The translations under genes and the position numbers were made by a program. Shown piece by piece: positions 17,039 through 25,331 of a DNA stretch of 64,000 nucleotides. This stretch comes from Pyrobaculum islandicum DSM 4184. Its GTDB lineage: Archaea > Thermoproteota > Thermoprotei > Thermoproteales > Thermoproteaceae. How positions within the stretch are numbered: the stretch's first letter is position 1; each line of letters begins with the position of its first letter. Where the stretch lies: assembly GCF_000015205.1 (NCBI RefSeq), contig NC_008701.1:186001-250000 (forward strand), read 5' to 3'. The notes under the pieces are model-generated. The model was given only the letters and a program-made list of their open reading frames with translations. It was not told the origin of the DNA and did no database searches.

Positions 17039-18207
17039 TTGAACTCTGTCAGCTGTCTAAATCCTCCTTTGAAATCCTTGGCTATTGCCGTGTAGAGGGG
17101 CGTGCCGAGGAACTCCCTATAGATCTCGTCAGCCTTAGCCACAGGATCCACATCCCTAAACGCCTCCGGATAAAGCACCTTACCCATAAAGTAGGCATCA
17201 GCAAAAAGCGTAGCGATGTTGCTCCAGTAGTGGTTAAAGGGCAGTATCCCGTATATCCTCCCCTCTTTGAATGCCTTAAGAGCGCAGTACTTATCCCGGC
17301 TCTTGTTAAAGTCCTGCGCCACCAGGGCGTAGTTCCCCAAGTCGATGAAGATCACGTCAGGCTGCTCCTTCAAGAGCGCCTCCCAGTCGATCTTGGCCCC
17401 CGGCTGTATGCCGTATCTATCTGCGACCCCCGGCGTGTTTAACAAAACCAGCGGCGGGAACTTCGACATGGTGCTCTCGAAGGGCTGGCCGCCCTTGTAG
17501 GAGATTGCGCCTACGTACACCTTCGGCTTTTGGGTTATGTTGGCGGTGCGTCTCTTGAGATCCTGGATCAAACCCTCCATGTATCTAACCAGCTCCTCAG
17601 CCCTCTCCTCTCTACCCAATACGACGCCTAACGTCCTCAGCGACTGGAAGAGAGTGGTAAAGTTTACCCCGCCCACGGCGTTGCTATACGAGACCACCAC
17701 CACGGATATGCCAGTTTTCTCCTGTACTTGGTCGGGAGAGTTGGCCAGCACTGGAGACATAACGATTACGTCGGGGCCCACCTTCATAATAGCCTCAAAG
17801 TTGACGGGGCTGTCGGGGCCGCCCTGGCCAATCACCGGGAGCGAGGTGAGGTTTTTTGTCCAGAGGATGTAGCCGTAGTCTCTACCCCGCGGTGGCCTCT
17901 TCTCTATCTCTTCTATCCCGGCTAGTTTGTCTGTGGCGTTGAGATATACCACGAGCCTAAGCGCCCCCGGCCCCAAAGCCACAACTCTAGACACAGGCGC
18001 CTTCACAGACACCCGCCGCCCCAACACATCCACCACCTCCACAGCACCGGCGGTGGAAGGCGGCGTAGTCGTCGTGGTTGCGGCGGCCGTGGTTTGTGCT
18101 GTGGGGACTGTAGTTTGTGGAACAGCCCCCGGCTGTTGGGAGAGGTAGTAGGCTGAAAGAGCTAGGATTACAAATACGGCGATTCCCAGATAAATGGCTT
18201 TCCTCAT
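17026..18207 (-). CDS. Substrate-binding protein of the FecCD-type importer
   Basis: A 393-residue extracytoplasmic binding protein. An N-terminal hydrophobic helix (AIYLGIAVFVILALSAYYL) anchors it. A Thr/Pro-rich linker (residues 30-50) follows, typical of glycosylated crenarchaeal surface binding proteins. A class III binding fold then begins at VEVVDVLGRRVSVKAPVSRV, the usual start of FepB/BtuF domains. Unlike the two tandem-domain relatives at 27983-30031 and 39532-41703, it has a single binding unit. It shares its promoter pattern with those loci. Confidence 0.9.
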   Translation of the reverse strand: MRKAIYLGIAVFVILALSAYYLSQQPGAVPQTTVPTAQTTAAATTTTTPPSTAGAVEVVDVLGRRVSVKAPVSRVVALGPGALRLVVYLNATDKLAGIEEIEKRPPRGRDYGYILWTKNLTSLPVIGQGGPDSPVNFEAIMKVGPDVIVMSPVLANSPDQVQEKTGISVVVVSYSNAVGGVNFTTLFQSLRTLGVVLGREERAEELVRYMEGLIQDLKRRTANITQKPKVYVGAISYKGGQPFESTMSKFPPLVLLNTPGVADRYGIQPGAKIDWEALLKEQPDVIFIDLGNYALVAQDFNKSRDKYCALKAFKEGRIYGILPFNHYWSNIATLFADAYFMGKVLYPEAFRDVDPVAKADEIYREFLGTPLYTAIAKDFKGGFRQLTEFKCGS

Positions 18208-18225
18208 GGCTGTAGTATGTTATGT

Positions 18226-18241
18226 GTATTTAAGTATTAAT
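18226..18241 (-). promoter_or_regulatory. Promoter of the binding-protein/ABC operon (shared box)
   Basis: The minus strand reads ATTAATACTTAAATAC, centred 26 nt before the ATG at 18207. The core AATACTTAAA recurs at the same distance before the genes starting at 30031 and 39432. It is probably a BRE/TATA element of a coordinated set of metal-uptake and chelatase genes. Confidence 0.55.
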
Positions 18242-18964
18242 GGGGATTGTGTATGGAATGCCTAGATCTTTGTGTAGCGCTAGGGAGATGTAGTGGCCTA
18301 GCTTGAGGTGGCGTATCGTCGGCTCAATGTTGAACTTTATGGAGGCCACCACGTGTACCCCTGTGCCCCTCAGCGCGTCTGGGTGTACCCCGGCTGTGGG
18401 GCCGGTCAGTATGTTTACCCCCCGGGAGACGGCCAATACGTCGTCGATTGTAAAGTTCAGCAAGGTCATGCCAGTGATTATGACCGTCTTGCAGCGGGGG
18501 AGGAGGATTCTCTCCTCCACCTCAGAGTATGCACCGAACCTGAGGTGAGGCGACTTCTCGAATACGTACACCTGGTGGCCCCTCCTCCTGAGGGCCTCTG
18601 CTAGGGGTCTCATGTTGCCTATTAGACACACCGGGTCTCCCGCGTAGTACTTCATCAAGTCGCCTGGCTCCACAGGTCCCAGGTGGTACTGAGACACGGC
18701 GTTTACCATCGCCACCCCCAACGCCCTGTTTATGGGGTGTAGATCCACGACGAAGTCAGCCATCTCCTCCAACGCGGGGGGTCTCACCTCACCAAGCTCG
18801 TGGAGGTCCTCCCTAGGAATGTGGGCAAAGCCCAGCGCCTTCCCCCGCGGCCCCTTAACAACTACATATACGCCAGAAAAACAGACGCAGTAATCCACAA
18901 TCTCAAGCCCCTCGGCCATCTGCGATACATACTCTGCAATTTTCTTAACAAGCACGTAATACAA
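18230..18964 (-). CDS. DUF364 putative heavy-metal-chelation domain protein
   Basis: A 244-residue protein resembling the DUF364 family, annotated as putative heavy-metal chelation because of structural likeness to metal-chelating enzymes. Recognisable segments are VCLIGNMRPLAEALRRRGHQV, VFEKSP, VIITGMTLLNFTIDDVL and the glycine-rich GPTAGVHPDAL. The frame opens with TTG at 18964, but a TATA-like stretch at 18971-18983 makes GTG at 18955 the better start. It lies directly before a metal-chelate ABC importer on the same strand, supporting a role in handling the imported metal; the reaction is unknown. Confidence 0.72.
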   Translation of the reverse strand: MYYVLVKKIAEYVSQMAEGLEIVDYCVCFSGVYVVVKGPRGKALGFAHIPREDLHELGEVRPPALEEMADFVVDLHPINRALGVAMVNAVSQYHLGPVEPGDLMKYYAGDPVCLIGNMRPLAEALRRRGHQVYVFEKSPHLRFGAYSEVEERILLPRCKTVIITGMTLLNFTIDDVLAVSRGVNILTGPTAGVHPDALRGTGVHVVASIKFNIEPTIRHLKLGHYISLALHKDLGIPYTIPINT

Positions 18965-18997
18965 AAATTCTAGATATATATTTCTCGTGTCTAATAC

Positions 18998-20716
18998 TTA
19001 AGATAGGCCTACTTCAGCCGGCTCGGCGATGGGGCCTACCATCTCTCTTACCAACCGCTTTATGTCCTCTGGCTTATAGCTACCCCTAATTTTTACAATT
19101 GGAACTTCAAACTTCAGGGGATCTCTGCCCTTTTCTACTTCAACTTCGACGCCCAACGTCTTAGATATAGCCTCTTTGATCTCGCCGGGGCTGATCCTAT
19201 AACCGTTTACCTTAAGCACGCCGTCTCTCCTCCCCAACGGGAAGATATACATGTCGTTGTCCATAACCGCCAGGTCCCCCGTGTCGTATACGCCGGAGAA
19301 CTCCAGCTCCACTGGCATGGCAGGCCAGGGGGCCTTTGCCACCAGCCTACCCGGCCTCCCCCTCACGGAGTTCCCCAGCTCGTCCACCACGTCTAATACA
19401 AAACCCGGCATCGGCGGCCCCGCGGAACCCGGCTTCAACGGCGTGAAGACGTAATCTGGCAGAGGCCCCGTGACAAAGGTGCCGAACTCAGTCTGTATAA
19501 AGCTATGTATCACCGGGATCCTCCCGCTGAGTTTCTCCGGCAGAGAGTCGACTGTGGGCACCGTCCCAGTACCCACGTATTGGTATGTCCACCGCCAGAT
19601 CTCCACCTCCATGGGCTCCGCGGTGGTTATGATCAGGCGGAGGGTGTCCAGGTTGTGCCTCCTCAGCAGCTCAGGGTCCTGCCTGGAGAGATAGCGGAGG
19701 GCCCCCGCCGTAGTGACGAACACAGTCACGGCGTACCTCTCTATGATAGACCACCACCTATCCCAGTGGGGGTAGTCCGGCCCCCCCTCGTACACCACCA
19801 CAGACGAGCCCACCATCAGCGGGCCGAAGAGGACGTAGGTTATGCCTGTAATCCACCCCGGGAGAACCGTACAGAAGTAGGTGTCCCTCGGCCTAACCCC
19901 CAGCCATCTGGTGGTGGCGTAGGTCTGCGTCAAATACCCCCCGGCGCGGTGGGTAAGCGGCCTCGGCCCCTCGGGGTAGCCGGCGTGGAGGCCGAAGAGC
20001 GGGTGGCCGCTGGGGACAACCGCCTCCTCCCACGGCGCCCGCTCCACCTCCTCTAGAAATACGTCGTTGCGACGCCTCGCCACCCCCACGCCCATCCTAG
20101 GCACCACCAGCACCTTGACCTCCTCGGGCACGGCCTTATCCACCGCCTCCTTCACCCTCACAGGCCTCCCCCGCCTGGGGAAGGCGTCCACCGTCACAAC
20201 AACCTTCGGCTGCCTGTTGGCGACTCTCTTAGCCAGGGCGTACCACCCCCAGCCCGTGAAGACCGGCTCAAAAGGCGCCCCCAGCCTAACCGCCGCCAAC
20301 ATCAAAGCCACAACCTCCGGCGTAGGCGGGGCGTAGAAAACCACCCAGTCCCCCCTCCCCACCCCAAGCCCCCTCAACACGCCCGCCATCTCCCCCACCA
20401 ACCTATCCAAATCGCCGTAGGTGTAAACCCTCACCTCCCCCTCCTCGCTCTCCCACACCAGCGCCACCTTATCCCACACCCAAGACCCCCTATGTCTCCC
20501 AACCACGTTCTCGTAGGGAGAGAGCTCCCCATCTGGAAACCACACGCCCCCCTCATACGCCTTAGACGGCGGCCGTCTCCACACAAGCCGCCCCGCCTCC
20601 CCCATCCAGAAGCGGAATACATCTCTCACGCTCTCCCCATAGAGCTTGAAATAGAGGGAGAAGTCCACAGTCTTCCACTTGAGACTAGGCGGCACAACCG
20701 CCTCCCCCGATGACAT
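18998..20716 (-). CDS. Acyl-CoA synthetase (AMP-binding) homologue lacking P-loop and catalytic lysine
   Basis: A 572-residue member of the ANL superfamily, closest by eye to acetyl-CoA synthetases. It retains the N-terminal cap, an A5-like QTEFG, A7 VYDTGDL and A8 GRRDGVLKVNGYR. Two essential features are absent. The ATP-phosphate loop, normally YTSGTTGKPKG, is replaced by LHAGYPEGPRPLTH around residue 250. The protein also stops at VGPIAEPAEVGLS, just before the PKTRSGKxxRR segment that carries the adenylating lysine. A normal paralogue lies at 59127-61016. It is therefore probably a pseudoenzyme or altered enzyme. The ATG at 20716 is supported by a TATA box about 25 nt upstream. There are no frameshifts, so it is not obviously decaying. 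Confidence 0.85.
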   Translation of the reverse strand: MSSGEAVVPPSLKWKTVDFSLYFKLYGESVRDVFRFWMGEAGRLVWRRPPSKAYEGGVWFPDGELSPYENVVGRHRGSWVWDKVALVWESEEGEVRVYTYGDLDRLVGEMAGVLRGLGVGRGDWVVFYAPPTPEVVALMLAAVRLGAPFEPVFTGWGWYALAKRVANRQPKVVVTVDAFPRRGRPVRVKEAVDKAVPEEVKVLVVPRMGVGVARRRNDVFLEEVERAPWEEAVVPSGHPLFGLHAGYPEGPRPLTHRAGGYLTQTYATTRWLGVRPRDTYFCTVLPGWITGITYVLFGPLMVGSSVVVYEGGPDYPHWDRWWSIIERYAVTVFVTTAGALRYLSRQDPELLRRHNLDTLRLIITTAEPMEVEIWRWTYQYVGTGTVPTVDSLPEKLSGRIPVIHSFIQTEFGTFVTGPLPDYVFTPLKPGSAGPPMPGFVLDVVDELGNSVRGRPGRLVAKAPWPAMPVELEFSGVYDTGDLAVMDNDMYIFPLGRRDGVLKVNGYRISPGEIKEAISKTLGVEVEVEKGRDPLKFEVPIVKIRGSYKPEDIKRLVREMVGPIAEPAEVGLS

Positions 20717-20791
20717 GGCAGATGGTTGCCACAGCCTTAAAAAGCTATGTCCCAGCCGCAACTCTTAATAATACATGTCCTGTGTTAACGT

Positions 20792-21508
20792 ATGAGGTTT
20801 CGAAAACAGATAGTGGAGCTCCTCCAGAGGAGAGACCTCTGGGGGCTTTTAAACAAAGCGGCGGAGCTACACGGCCACATATGCGTAGGGCTGGCACTAG
20901 GCGTGAAGACAAGCGCGGTGGCGCTGGAGAGGCTGGGCGTCTTGCCGGCCGACGACACCGACATAATCGCTGTAACCGACAACAACACCTGTTTCGCAGA
21001 TGGGGTCCAGGTGGTCATGGGCGCGACGCTGGGCAACAACAGGCTGATCTACAGAGACGCGGGCAGATTCGCCCTAATCCTCGTCGACAGAAGAGGTGGA
21101 AAAGCCGTCAGGATCTCGCTCGCCGGCCGCCTCACCACTCCAACCATGGAGAACCCCCGATACCGGGACTACTGGAGCCGCCTACCCCAACTCACGGAAG
21201 AGAAACGTCAAGAGTTCCGAAGCCTAATGGAGAAGGCCTCGGCAGAGGTGCTGGAGGCTCCAGACGCCATATTCAAGATAGAGGAGGTGCCCCCAGACCC
21301 CATCCTCGACGCCCTAAAAAGCACCACAAGGCCGAGCTGGACCGTCTGCGAGAGATGCGGCGTCGCAACCCTAGCAGAAAGGGCGGTCGTCGTGGGGGGC
21401 CGCCACTACTGCCCAGACTGCGCAGGTCTAAAGACATATGCGGTCGTGGGGAGAAAAATCACCGAGTTTAAGCCCCCCTCCTCCTCGCCGACTCAAACAG
21501 CTTTTTAA
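20792..21508 (+). CDS. FmdE-family protein with C-terminal zinc ribbon
   Basis: A 238-residue protein with the FmdE fold, named after subunit E of tungsten/molybdenum formylmethanofuran dehydrogenase. Shown by AAELHGHICVGLALGVK, DNNTCFADGVQVVMG and TLGNNRLIYRDAGRFAL. The C-terminus has a treble-clef-like CERCGVATLAERAVVVGG followed by CPDC. The formylmethanofuran dehydrogenase core is not present here, so this is a stand-alone FmdE whose function is unknown; the motif suggests metal or molybdopterin-related binding. ATG at 20792 follows a TATA-like TTAATAAT by about 25 nt. It is divergent from the AMP-binding gene. Confidence 0.85.
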   Translation: MRFRKQIVELLQRRDLWGLLNKAAELHGHICVGLALGVKTSAVALERLGVLPADDTDIIAVTDNNTCFADGVQVVMGATLGNNRLIYRDAGRFALILVDRRGGKAVRISLAGRLTTPTMENPRYRDYWSRLPQLTEEKRQEFRSLMEKASAEVLEAPDAIFKIEEVPPDPILDALKSTTRPSWTVCERCGVATLAERAVVVGGRHYCPDCAGLKTYAVVGRKITEFKPPSSSPTQTAF

Positions 21509-21740
21509 ACTCTTCACAAGCCTCCCTATCCCCCGCGCCGCATCTCCACCCAATGGCGAACCCCCGCCGAAAGCCCTCGCTCCCCGAGAAAACGACGTAG
21601 AGCAGTATGTACCAGCCGGCGGCGAAGCTAACGGCTCCCAGAAGCAGAGTAAAGGGGAATAGCAGAACGCCTATAAACATGAGGAGAAGCGCCCCAAACG
21701 CAACCCAAGCCTTAAGAATCCTCAACAGCCACTTCCCCAC
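21468..21740 (-). CDS. Small membrane protein of unknown function
   Basis: A roughly 90-residue protein with two adjacent hydrophobic segments (AWVAFGALLLMFIGVLLFPF and LLLGAVSFAAGWYILLYVVF) and a charged, cytoplasmic-looking C-terminal tail with two cysteines. A TATA-like sequence at 21758-21769 places the transcript start near the GTG at 21740; a TTG at 21758 would overlap the TATA box. Its 3' end overlaps fmdE-like by 41 nt tail to tail. I recognise no family. Confidence 0.5.
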   Translation of the reverse strand: MGKWLLRILKAWVAFGALLLMFIGVLLFPFTLLLGAVSFAAGWYILLYVVFSGSEGFRRGFAIGWRCGAGDREACEEFKKLFESARRRGA

Positions 21741-21767
21741 GTAGAAACTTGACCACAAATATAAACC

Positions 21768-22547
21768 TTAACAAGGACAGCGGGTTGGACAAGGGAGGAC
21801 GACGAATAGCGCCCCCATCTCTGGACGGTCCTCTACCAAGACCGCCTCTCTTGGAATTTCCAGCTCGTCAACCAACTTCGCCAACTCCTTGACTACACTT
21901 GGGCTGAGACACTTTGGCTGGACATATATATTGACTAGGTTTCTAGCTACGTCAAAGTTTGCCCAAAATGCTCTCGTGTAGTTACACATCTGCGACAACC
22001 TCCCCCCATTCTCCTCCCTATACAGCCTATCCTTCAACGCGTCTGCCCATTGGATCAGCTGTTTGTATGTGTATCTGCCCTTTAGGAAGACAACCTCGGT
22101 GCCGAACTGCTTCGCTAGATCGCCGATAGTCCCCGCTATCTTCTCCTTACAAGCGTGGTCGGTCACCACGATGTATATCCTCGCCGCGTCTACAAACATC
22201 CCCCCGTAGCACCTCTCGTAGACCTCTATGCCGACCGGGTCGTTGTTTAGCCATTGACGAAGCTTTTCTGAAATATTGAAAAAGCCACACGGCGTGCCAA
22301 AAACGCCCGTTGGTTTATCTAGAATATGTTTAACCGCGTCGTCTAACTCGATATTCAACTTCTTCGGCAGTCTGCCATATATGTACCAGAAATAGTCACG
22401 GCAGTCCCACTCAGCCACGGCCAAGCCCTCAATTACGGACACGCTCCTCTGCCCGCCAACCGCTTGGAGACCGCCTACAGCTACGTACACCACGAAGGCC
22501 ACCAAAACGGCCGCCACAGCTACCGCGATTTTGCAAGCCCATCTCAT
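21768..22547 (-). CDS. Membrane-anchored extracytoplasmic protein of unknown function
   Basis: A 259-residue protein with one N-terminal helix (KIAVAVAAVLVAFVVYVAV) and a soluble domain holding eight or so cysteines (DCRD, TPCGFF, ERCYGG, DHACKEK, MCNYT, PKCLS, CPTRCPC), so disulfides outside the membrane are likely. It has the alternating helix/strand look of a small alpha/beta fold. The ATG at 22547 fits a TATA-like TATGTTTAAG at 22570-22579; the ATG at 22562 is only 8 nt from it. No family recognised. It lies 27 nt downstream of the small membrane gene's start region on the same strand. Confidence 0.6.
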   Translation of the reverse strand: MRWACKIAVAVAAVLVAFVVYVAVGGLQAVGGQRSVSVIEGLAVAEWDCRDYFWYIYGRLPKKLNIELDDAVKHILDKPTGVFGTPCGFFNISEKLRQWLNNDPVGIEVYERCYGGMFVDAARIYIVVTDHACKEKIAGTIGDLAKQFGTEVVFLKGRYTYKQLIQWADALKDRLYREENGGRLSQMCNYTRAFWANFDVARNLVNIYVQPKCLSPSVVKELAKLVDELEIPREAVLVEDRPEMGALFVVLPCPTRCPC

Positions 22548-22562
22548 GACAAAATCCGCCAT

Positions 22563-22844
22563 CCAGTTTCTTAAACATAATGTACTGCAAGTACATACCT
22601 ACGGCGTCAAGATGGTGGAGCGCATAATGCGTTGTTTAACATTGTATTGGACTAGGAGCAGCCCCCGTTGCTCTGGGCTAAGTGGCGGGTCATGAAGTTA
22701 AAGCACACTTTTCCAAATCCCGAGCCGTCTCACTTTCGACGCTACTCCACGAACAGCCCCTTTGCTCTGGGGCTCGTCAACAGCGGCGCCGGCGTGGTCC
22801 AGCTCCGGACTGTCCCAAGAGGCTCGGGGCGGGAGCGCTCCTGC
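22563..22844. other. Stretch without a recognisable gene
   Basis: About 280 nt between the exported unknown and the ATPase pseudogene. It holds the promoter of the 22547 gene at its left end. The short open frames here have no protein I recognise and no promoter at a sensible distance. It is probably decayed DNA. Confidence 0.4.
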
Positions 22845-23473
22845 TTACGGGGTGAGGGCTTTTCTCACGGCCTCTCTGTGGAGGGGGGTTTGCCAGGCGA
22901 AGCTCCTCCCCACCCCAATGTCTGGGTCCCTCTCGGGGGGCGGCTCGTCGATCCAGAGGCGGCCCTCCCTCTCCGATAGCCAGTCGATGATGAGGTTTCG
23001 GTCCACCAGCGCCTCCACGAGCTTCAGAGCCTCTGCCCCCTCCTCGGCCATGTGTCTCTCCACGGCGTCTGGGTCCTCCAAGGCCTCTTAGAGAACGGCG
23101 CGTTGCCTCTGGCTAAGCGAGGCGGCCAGCTCCCGTATCCTTCTCTCCGCCGCGATCTTCGCCACGGCCCAGTCTACGTCCCAGCCTCTGCCGCGAGCTC
23201 GCCGGCTACGTCGGGGTTGCCTCCCGTGAGCCTCCACGCCGTGTCTAAATCGGGCTTGGAGTGAGGTATCTGACTGAGGAGCTCCCCAAATCCAGCCCTA
23301 GACATATTCCACATAACCCTCACCCCGGCCATCAGTGTCTGCCAACCCTCCAACAAGTCCTCTGGCCAGCTCCCGCGGATCGTCAGTGGACAGTAGCCGC
23401 CCGCCGGCCCACTCCGCCGGGCTGTAATAGATCGCGCCACACCCCTCGAGGTCTCAAAGCGCCGTCTTTCCAT
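22845..23473 (-). pseudogene. Broken archaeal AAA ATPase (PF01637-like), C-terminal part
   Basis: Two reading frames together give the C-terminal part of a crenarchaeal AAA ATPase. The first (23473 to about 23180) has VRVMWNMSRAGFGELL and PDLDTAWRLTGGNP. A 1-nt frameshift in the GAGGCTGG region near 23180 is followed by GWDVDWAVAKIAAERRIREL, a TAA stop at 23088-23090, then EALEDPDAVERHMAEE to the end at 22845. Apart from the shift and the stop the frames continue perfectly. The N-terminal P-loop half is missing. The gene is therefore truncated, frameshifted and interrupted. Confidence 0.75.
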
Positions 23474-23615
23474 AGTCCTCCGGTTAGTATATCAACATGG
23501 GCTTATGGATCCCGTTTGTCTCTAGGCACTCATTGTTTTCCATTCGTCACGCCTAGGGACAGGCGGAAAAAACGGTCTGGCGCCAAATTTATAATTTTCT
23601 ACATATAGAAATGTT

Positions 23616-24098
23616 GTGGGGGTTTTGCCTAAACCTTGGCTTGACTTGGCAGGGTACAAGAGGGTGAGACTTGAGGAGGCTAGGGCTGAGGCTGAGCTGG
23701 CTAGAAAGTTCCTTGAGCAAGGTCTATTGCGGAACGCCGCCGGTAAGGCGTTTCAAGCGTGGAAGGCTTTAGTGGCGGCGCTTGCCACAGAGAGGAGGGA
23801 AGAGCTGGCCAAGCTGTACCCTGGCAAGGTCAGGCTGAGAGGCAGGAGGGCGAGGGTCGACAGGGTAGATTGGATTATTGCAGTTATGCCGACGACATAC
23901 CTCAAGGAGGTGGCCATGGCGATAGGGGGGAGGGTAGACGCCTTGACAGACAAGGCGCTCTGGATACATCAGTATCAGTACAACGGGCCCGACCCCGAGG
24001 GGGTGTTGAGCCCGTATAGAAGCGACGAGACGGCGAGGAGAAACATCGAAACGCTGTTGCGTGGCATCGAGGAGATCCTCTCGTCGCTGGGCCTCTAG
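23616..24098 (+). CDS. PaREP1-family (HEPN-like) protein
   Basis: A 160-residue mostly helical protein of the PaREP1 family, a paralogous family expanded in Pyrobaculum and related to HEPN domains. Typical features are the N-terminal repeat of charged helices (LEEARAEAELARKFLEQG), AAGKAFQAWKALVAAL and the late HQYQYNGPDPEG followed by a final helix. The start is GTG at 23616, about 25 nt after a TATA-like AATTTATAATTTT. HEPN proteins often pair with nucleotidyltransferases in toxin-antitoxin systems, but no partner lies next to this gene. Its function is unknown. Confidence 0.78.
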   Translation: MGVLPKPWLDLAGYKRVRLEEARAEAELARKFLEQGLLRNAAGKAFQAWKALVAALATERREELAKLYPGKVRLRGRRARVDRVDWIIAVMPTTYLKEVAMAIGGRVDALTDKALWIHQYQYNGPDPEGVLSPYRSDETARRNIETLLRGIEEILSSLGL

Positions 24099-24224
24099 GG
24101 TAGGAAACGGCCAGCTCTCCAACAACTTTTGAAGGTCTCTTGATCTGTTGATTCCCCCGGCGCCCGATCTCTCCCGCTATATAGACAGAGAGCCCATATC
24201 TTTGTATCTAAAGACTCCGAAAAG

Positions 24225-24341
24225 CTACGATTCCAGCTGGCGTAAATAGCTGGATATCGTCTGGACAAGTCTTTTTATATCGTCAGCTACCAACTCAATA
24301 CGTGGATATCTGCCGAACCCGGATTTGTCAAGTCCGTTGTA
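24225..24341 (-). pseudogene. C-terminal remnant of a second PaREP1-like gene
   Basis: The minus strand encodes YNGLDKSGFGRYP followed by a charged helix and a TAG stop at 24225-24227. This aligns by eye with YNGPDPEGVLSPYR plus helix at the end of the PaREP1 gene 130 nt away, on the opposite strand. Upstream of Tyr the frame hits TAA at once, so the rest of the gene is gone. Confidence 0.45.
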
Positions 24342-24563
24342 TTAAAAATTGTGGAAGTTGATGGCCACGTTTGTCGTAGAGCTTTGCCCCGTGGTGTGCG
24401 CCTTCGCCACGGCGGGCATAGAGACCGTCTCTAGTGGCAGGCCTTCAGAAGCTACGCGGCTTTGTTGAACACGCCCGCCTGGGTTCTAGAACAGGAGACA
24501 TCCGCGGCGCAGAGCTGGCGCGAGGTCTCCCTATAGGCGAAGGGCTCGGCGAGGTATTCGGCA
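24342..24563. other. Unassigned stretch before the chelatase-gene fragment
   Basis: About 220 nt with short open frames only (for example from ATG at 24362, 35 codons). None is recognisable, and no tRNA-like or hairpin terminator structure is seen. Together with the remnants on both sides it looks like a graveyard of gene fragments. Confidence 0.4.
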
Positions 24564-24673
24564 GTTAGAACAGCCAAGGCCATAGCCGCCCTCGACGGCC
24601 GTCTCAAGGTCAACCTAGACGACGTGAAAAAGGCCATGGAGCTCGCCCTACCCCACCGCCTCAAGGCAACACC
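24564..24673 (+). repeat. 110-bp near-identical copy of part of the ChlI-ChlD chelatase gene
   Basis: Matches 34555-34664 (reverse complement) at 109 of 110 positions. It encodes [14 protein letters not shown] and onward to HRLKATP in frame, then diverges and stops. The single difference (CGT versus CGC) is synonymous. Sequence on both sides is unrelated to the chelatase gene. It is a gene fragment moved about 10 kb and inverted relative to its source. Confidence 0.9.
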
Positions 24674-24695
24674 TGCCCAGCTTCTGTAGGACCGC

Positions 24696-25301
24696 TTAGT
24701 AGAGCTTCTGGTCGCATGGCTTCTGCTCGAGTAGAGTTAGCTCCTCCACGATCCTGACCCCGTTGGCGTATTTTACGTCGTAGATGAAGCGCGTCAGCAC
24801 ATTTCCACTCCACTCGTATCTCGCGTAGCCGCTGGAGGAGTACCTGGTAACTATCACCACCTTGCCGCTCTCCCTCTTCACCTCGTAAGGTGGGGGTAGC
24901 TGCCCCCTGAGATACTGTAGATAGATGTCGCAGGCAACGTCAAGCGTGTAAATGAGTGGTTGATAGTAGCCGGTGATGTAGAAGGCTCTGTCTTTTTCTG
25001 CTCCCGCTATCTCCACAGACCTCCTCGTGCCGTTGCTGTATTCCAGCTCCAGCCACCCCATGGCGAAGTTCCTGGCCCCCATGGCTACTAGATACCACCC
25101 GCGTCCCCTATATATCAAGCTCCCGTTCCAGTACTCGACATACATAGTATAGTTCAACATCGTGTTGTTGAACACAAATTTACAAGTCCCCGGCGGCGCC
25201 TCACCTACCGAGAAGCGTACCGAGACCGGCAGGAAGAATAGTATGGGCACCATGAGGAAGACTATCACGAAGATAAGGATTGTTACGGTTCGGATGCCCA
25301 T
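24696..25301 (-). CDS. Signal-anchored extracytoplasmic protein of unknown function
   Basis: A 201-residue protein with one strong N-terminal membrane helix (IRTVTILIFVIVFLMVPILF) and a beta-rich outer domain with several N-glycosylation sequons (NNT, NYT, NGS, NGT). There are three Cys in the outer part. No family recognised. ATG at 25301 is chosen because a TATA-like TTTTAAAAAATT at 25312-25323 stands just upstream; a TTG at 25310 is too close to it. The gene ends 23 nt after the chelatase-gene fragment. Confidence 0.6.
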   Translation of the reverse strand: MGIRTVTILIFVIVFLMVPILFFLPVSVRFSVGEAPPGTCKFVFNNTMLNYTMYVEYWNGSLIYRGRGWYLVAMGARNFAMGWLELEYSNGTRRSVEIAGAEKDRAFYITGYYQPLIYTLDVACDIYLQYLRGQLPPPYEVKRESGKVVIVTRYSSSGYARYEWSGNVLTRFIYDVKYANGVRIVEELTLLEQKPCDQKLY

Positions 25302-25331
25302 AGAGGTCAAGAATTTTTTAAAATTTGAGAC

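Noticed and set aside
20710-21471. A 253-codon plus-strand frame overlapping the FmdE-like gene
   Set aside because: Its sequence is Arg/Gly/Pro/His-rich and low-complexity, while the +1 frame shows clear FmdE and zinc-ribbon motifs.
24452-24664. A 70-codon minus-strand frame
   Set aside because: It is the antisense shadow of the 110-bp chelatase fragment, as shown by the same shadow frame at 34564-34824.
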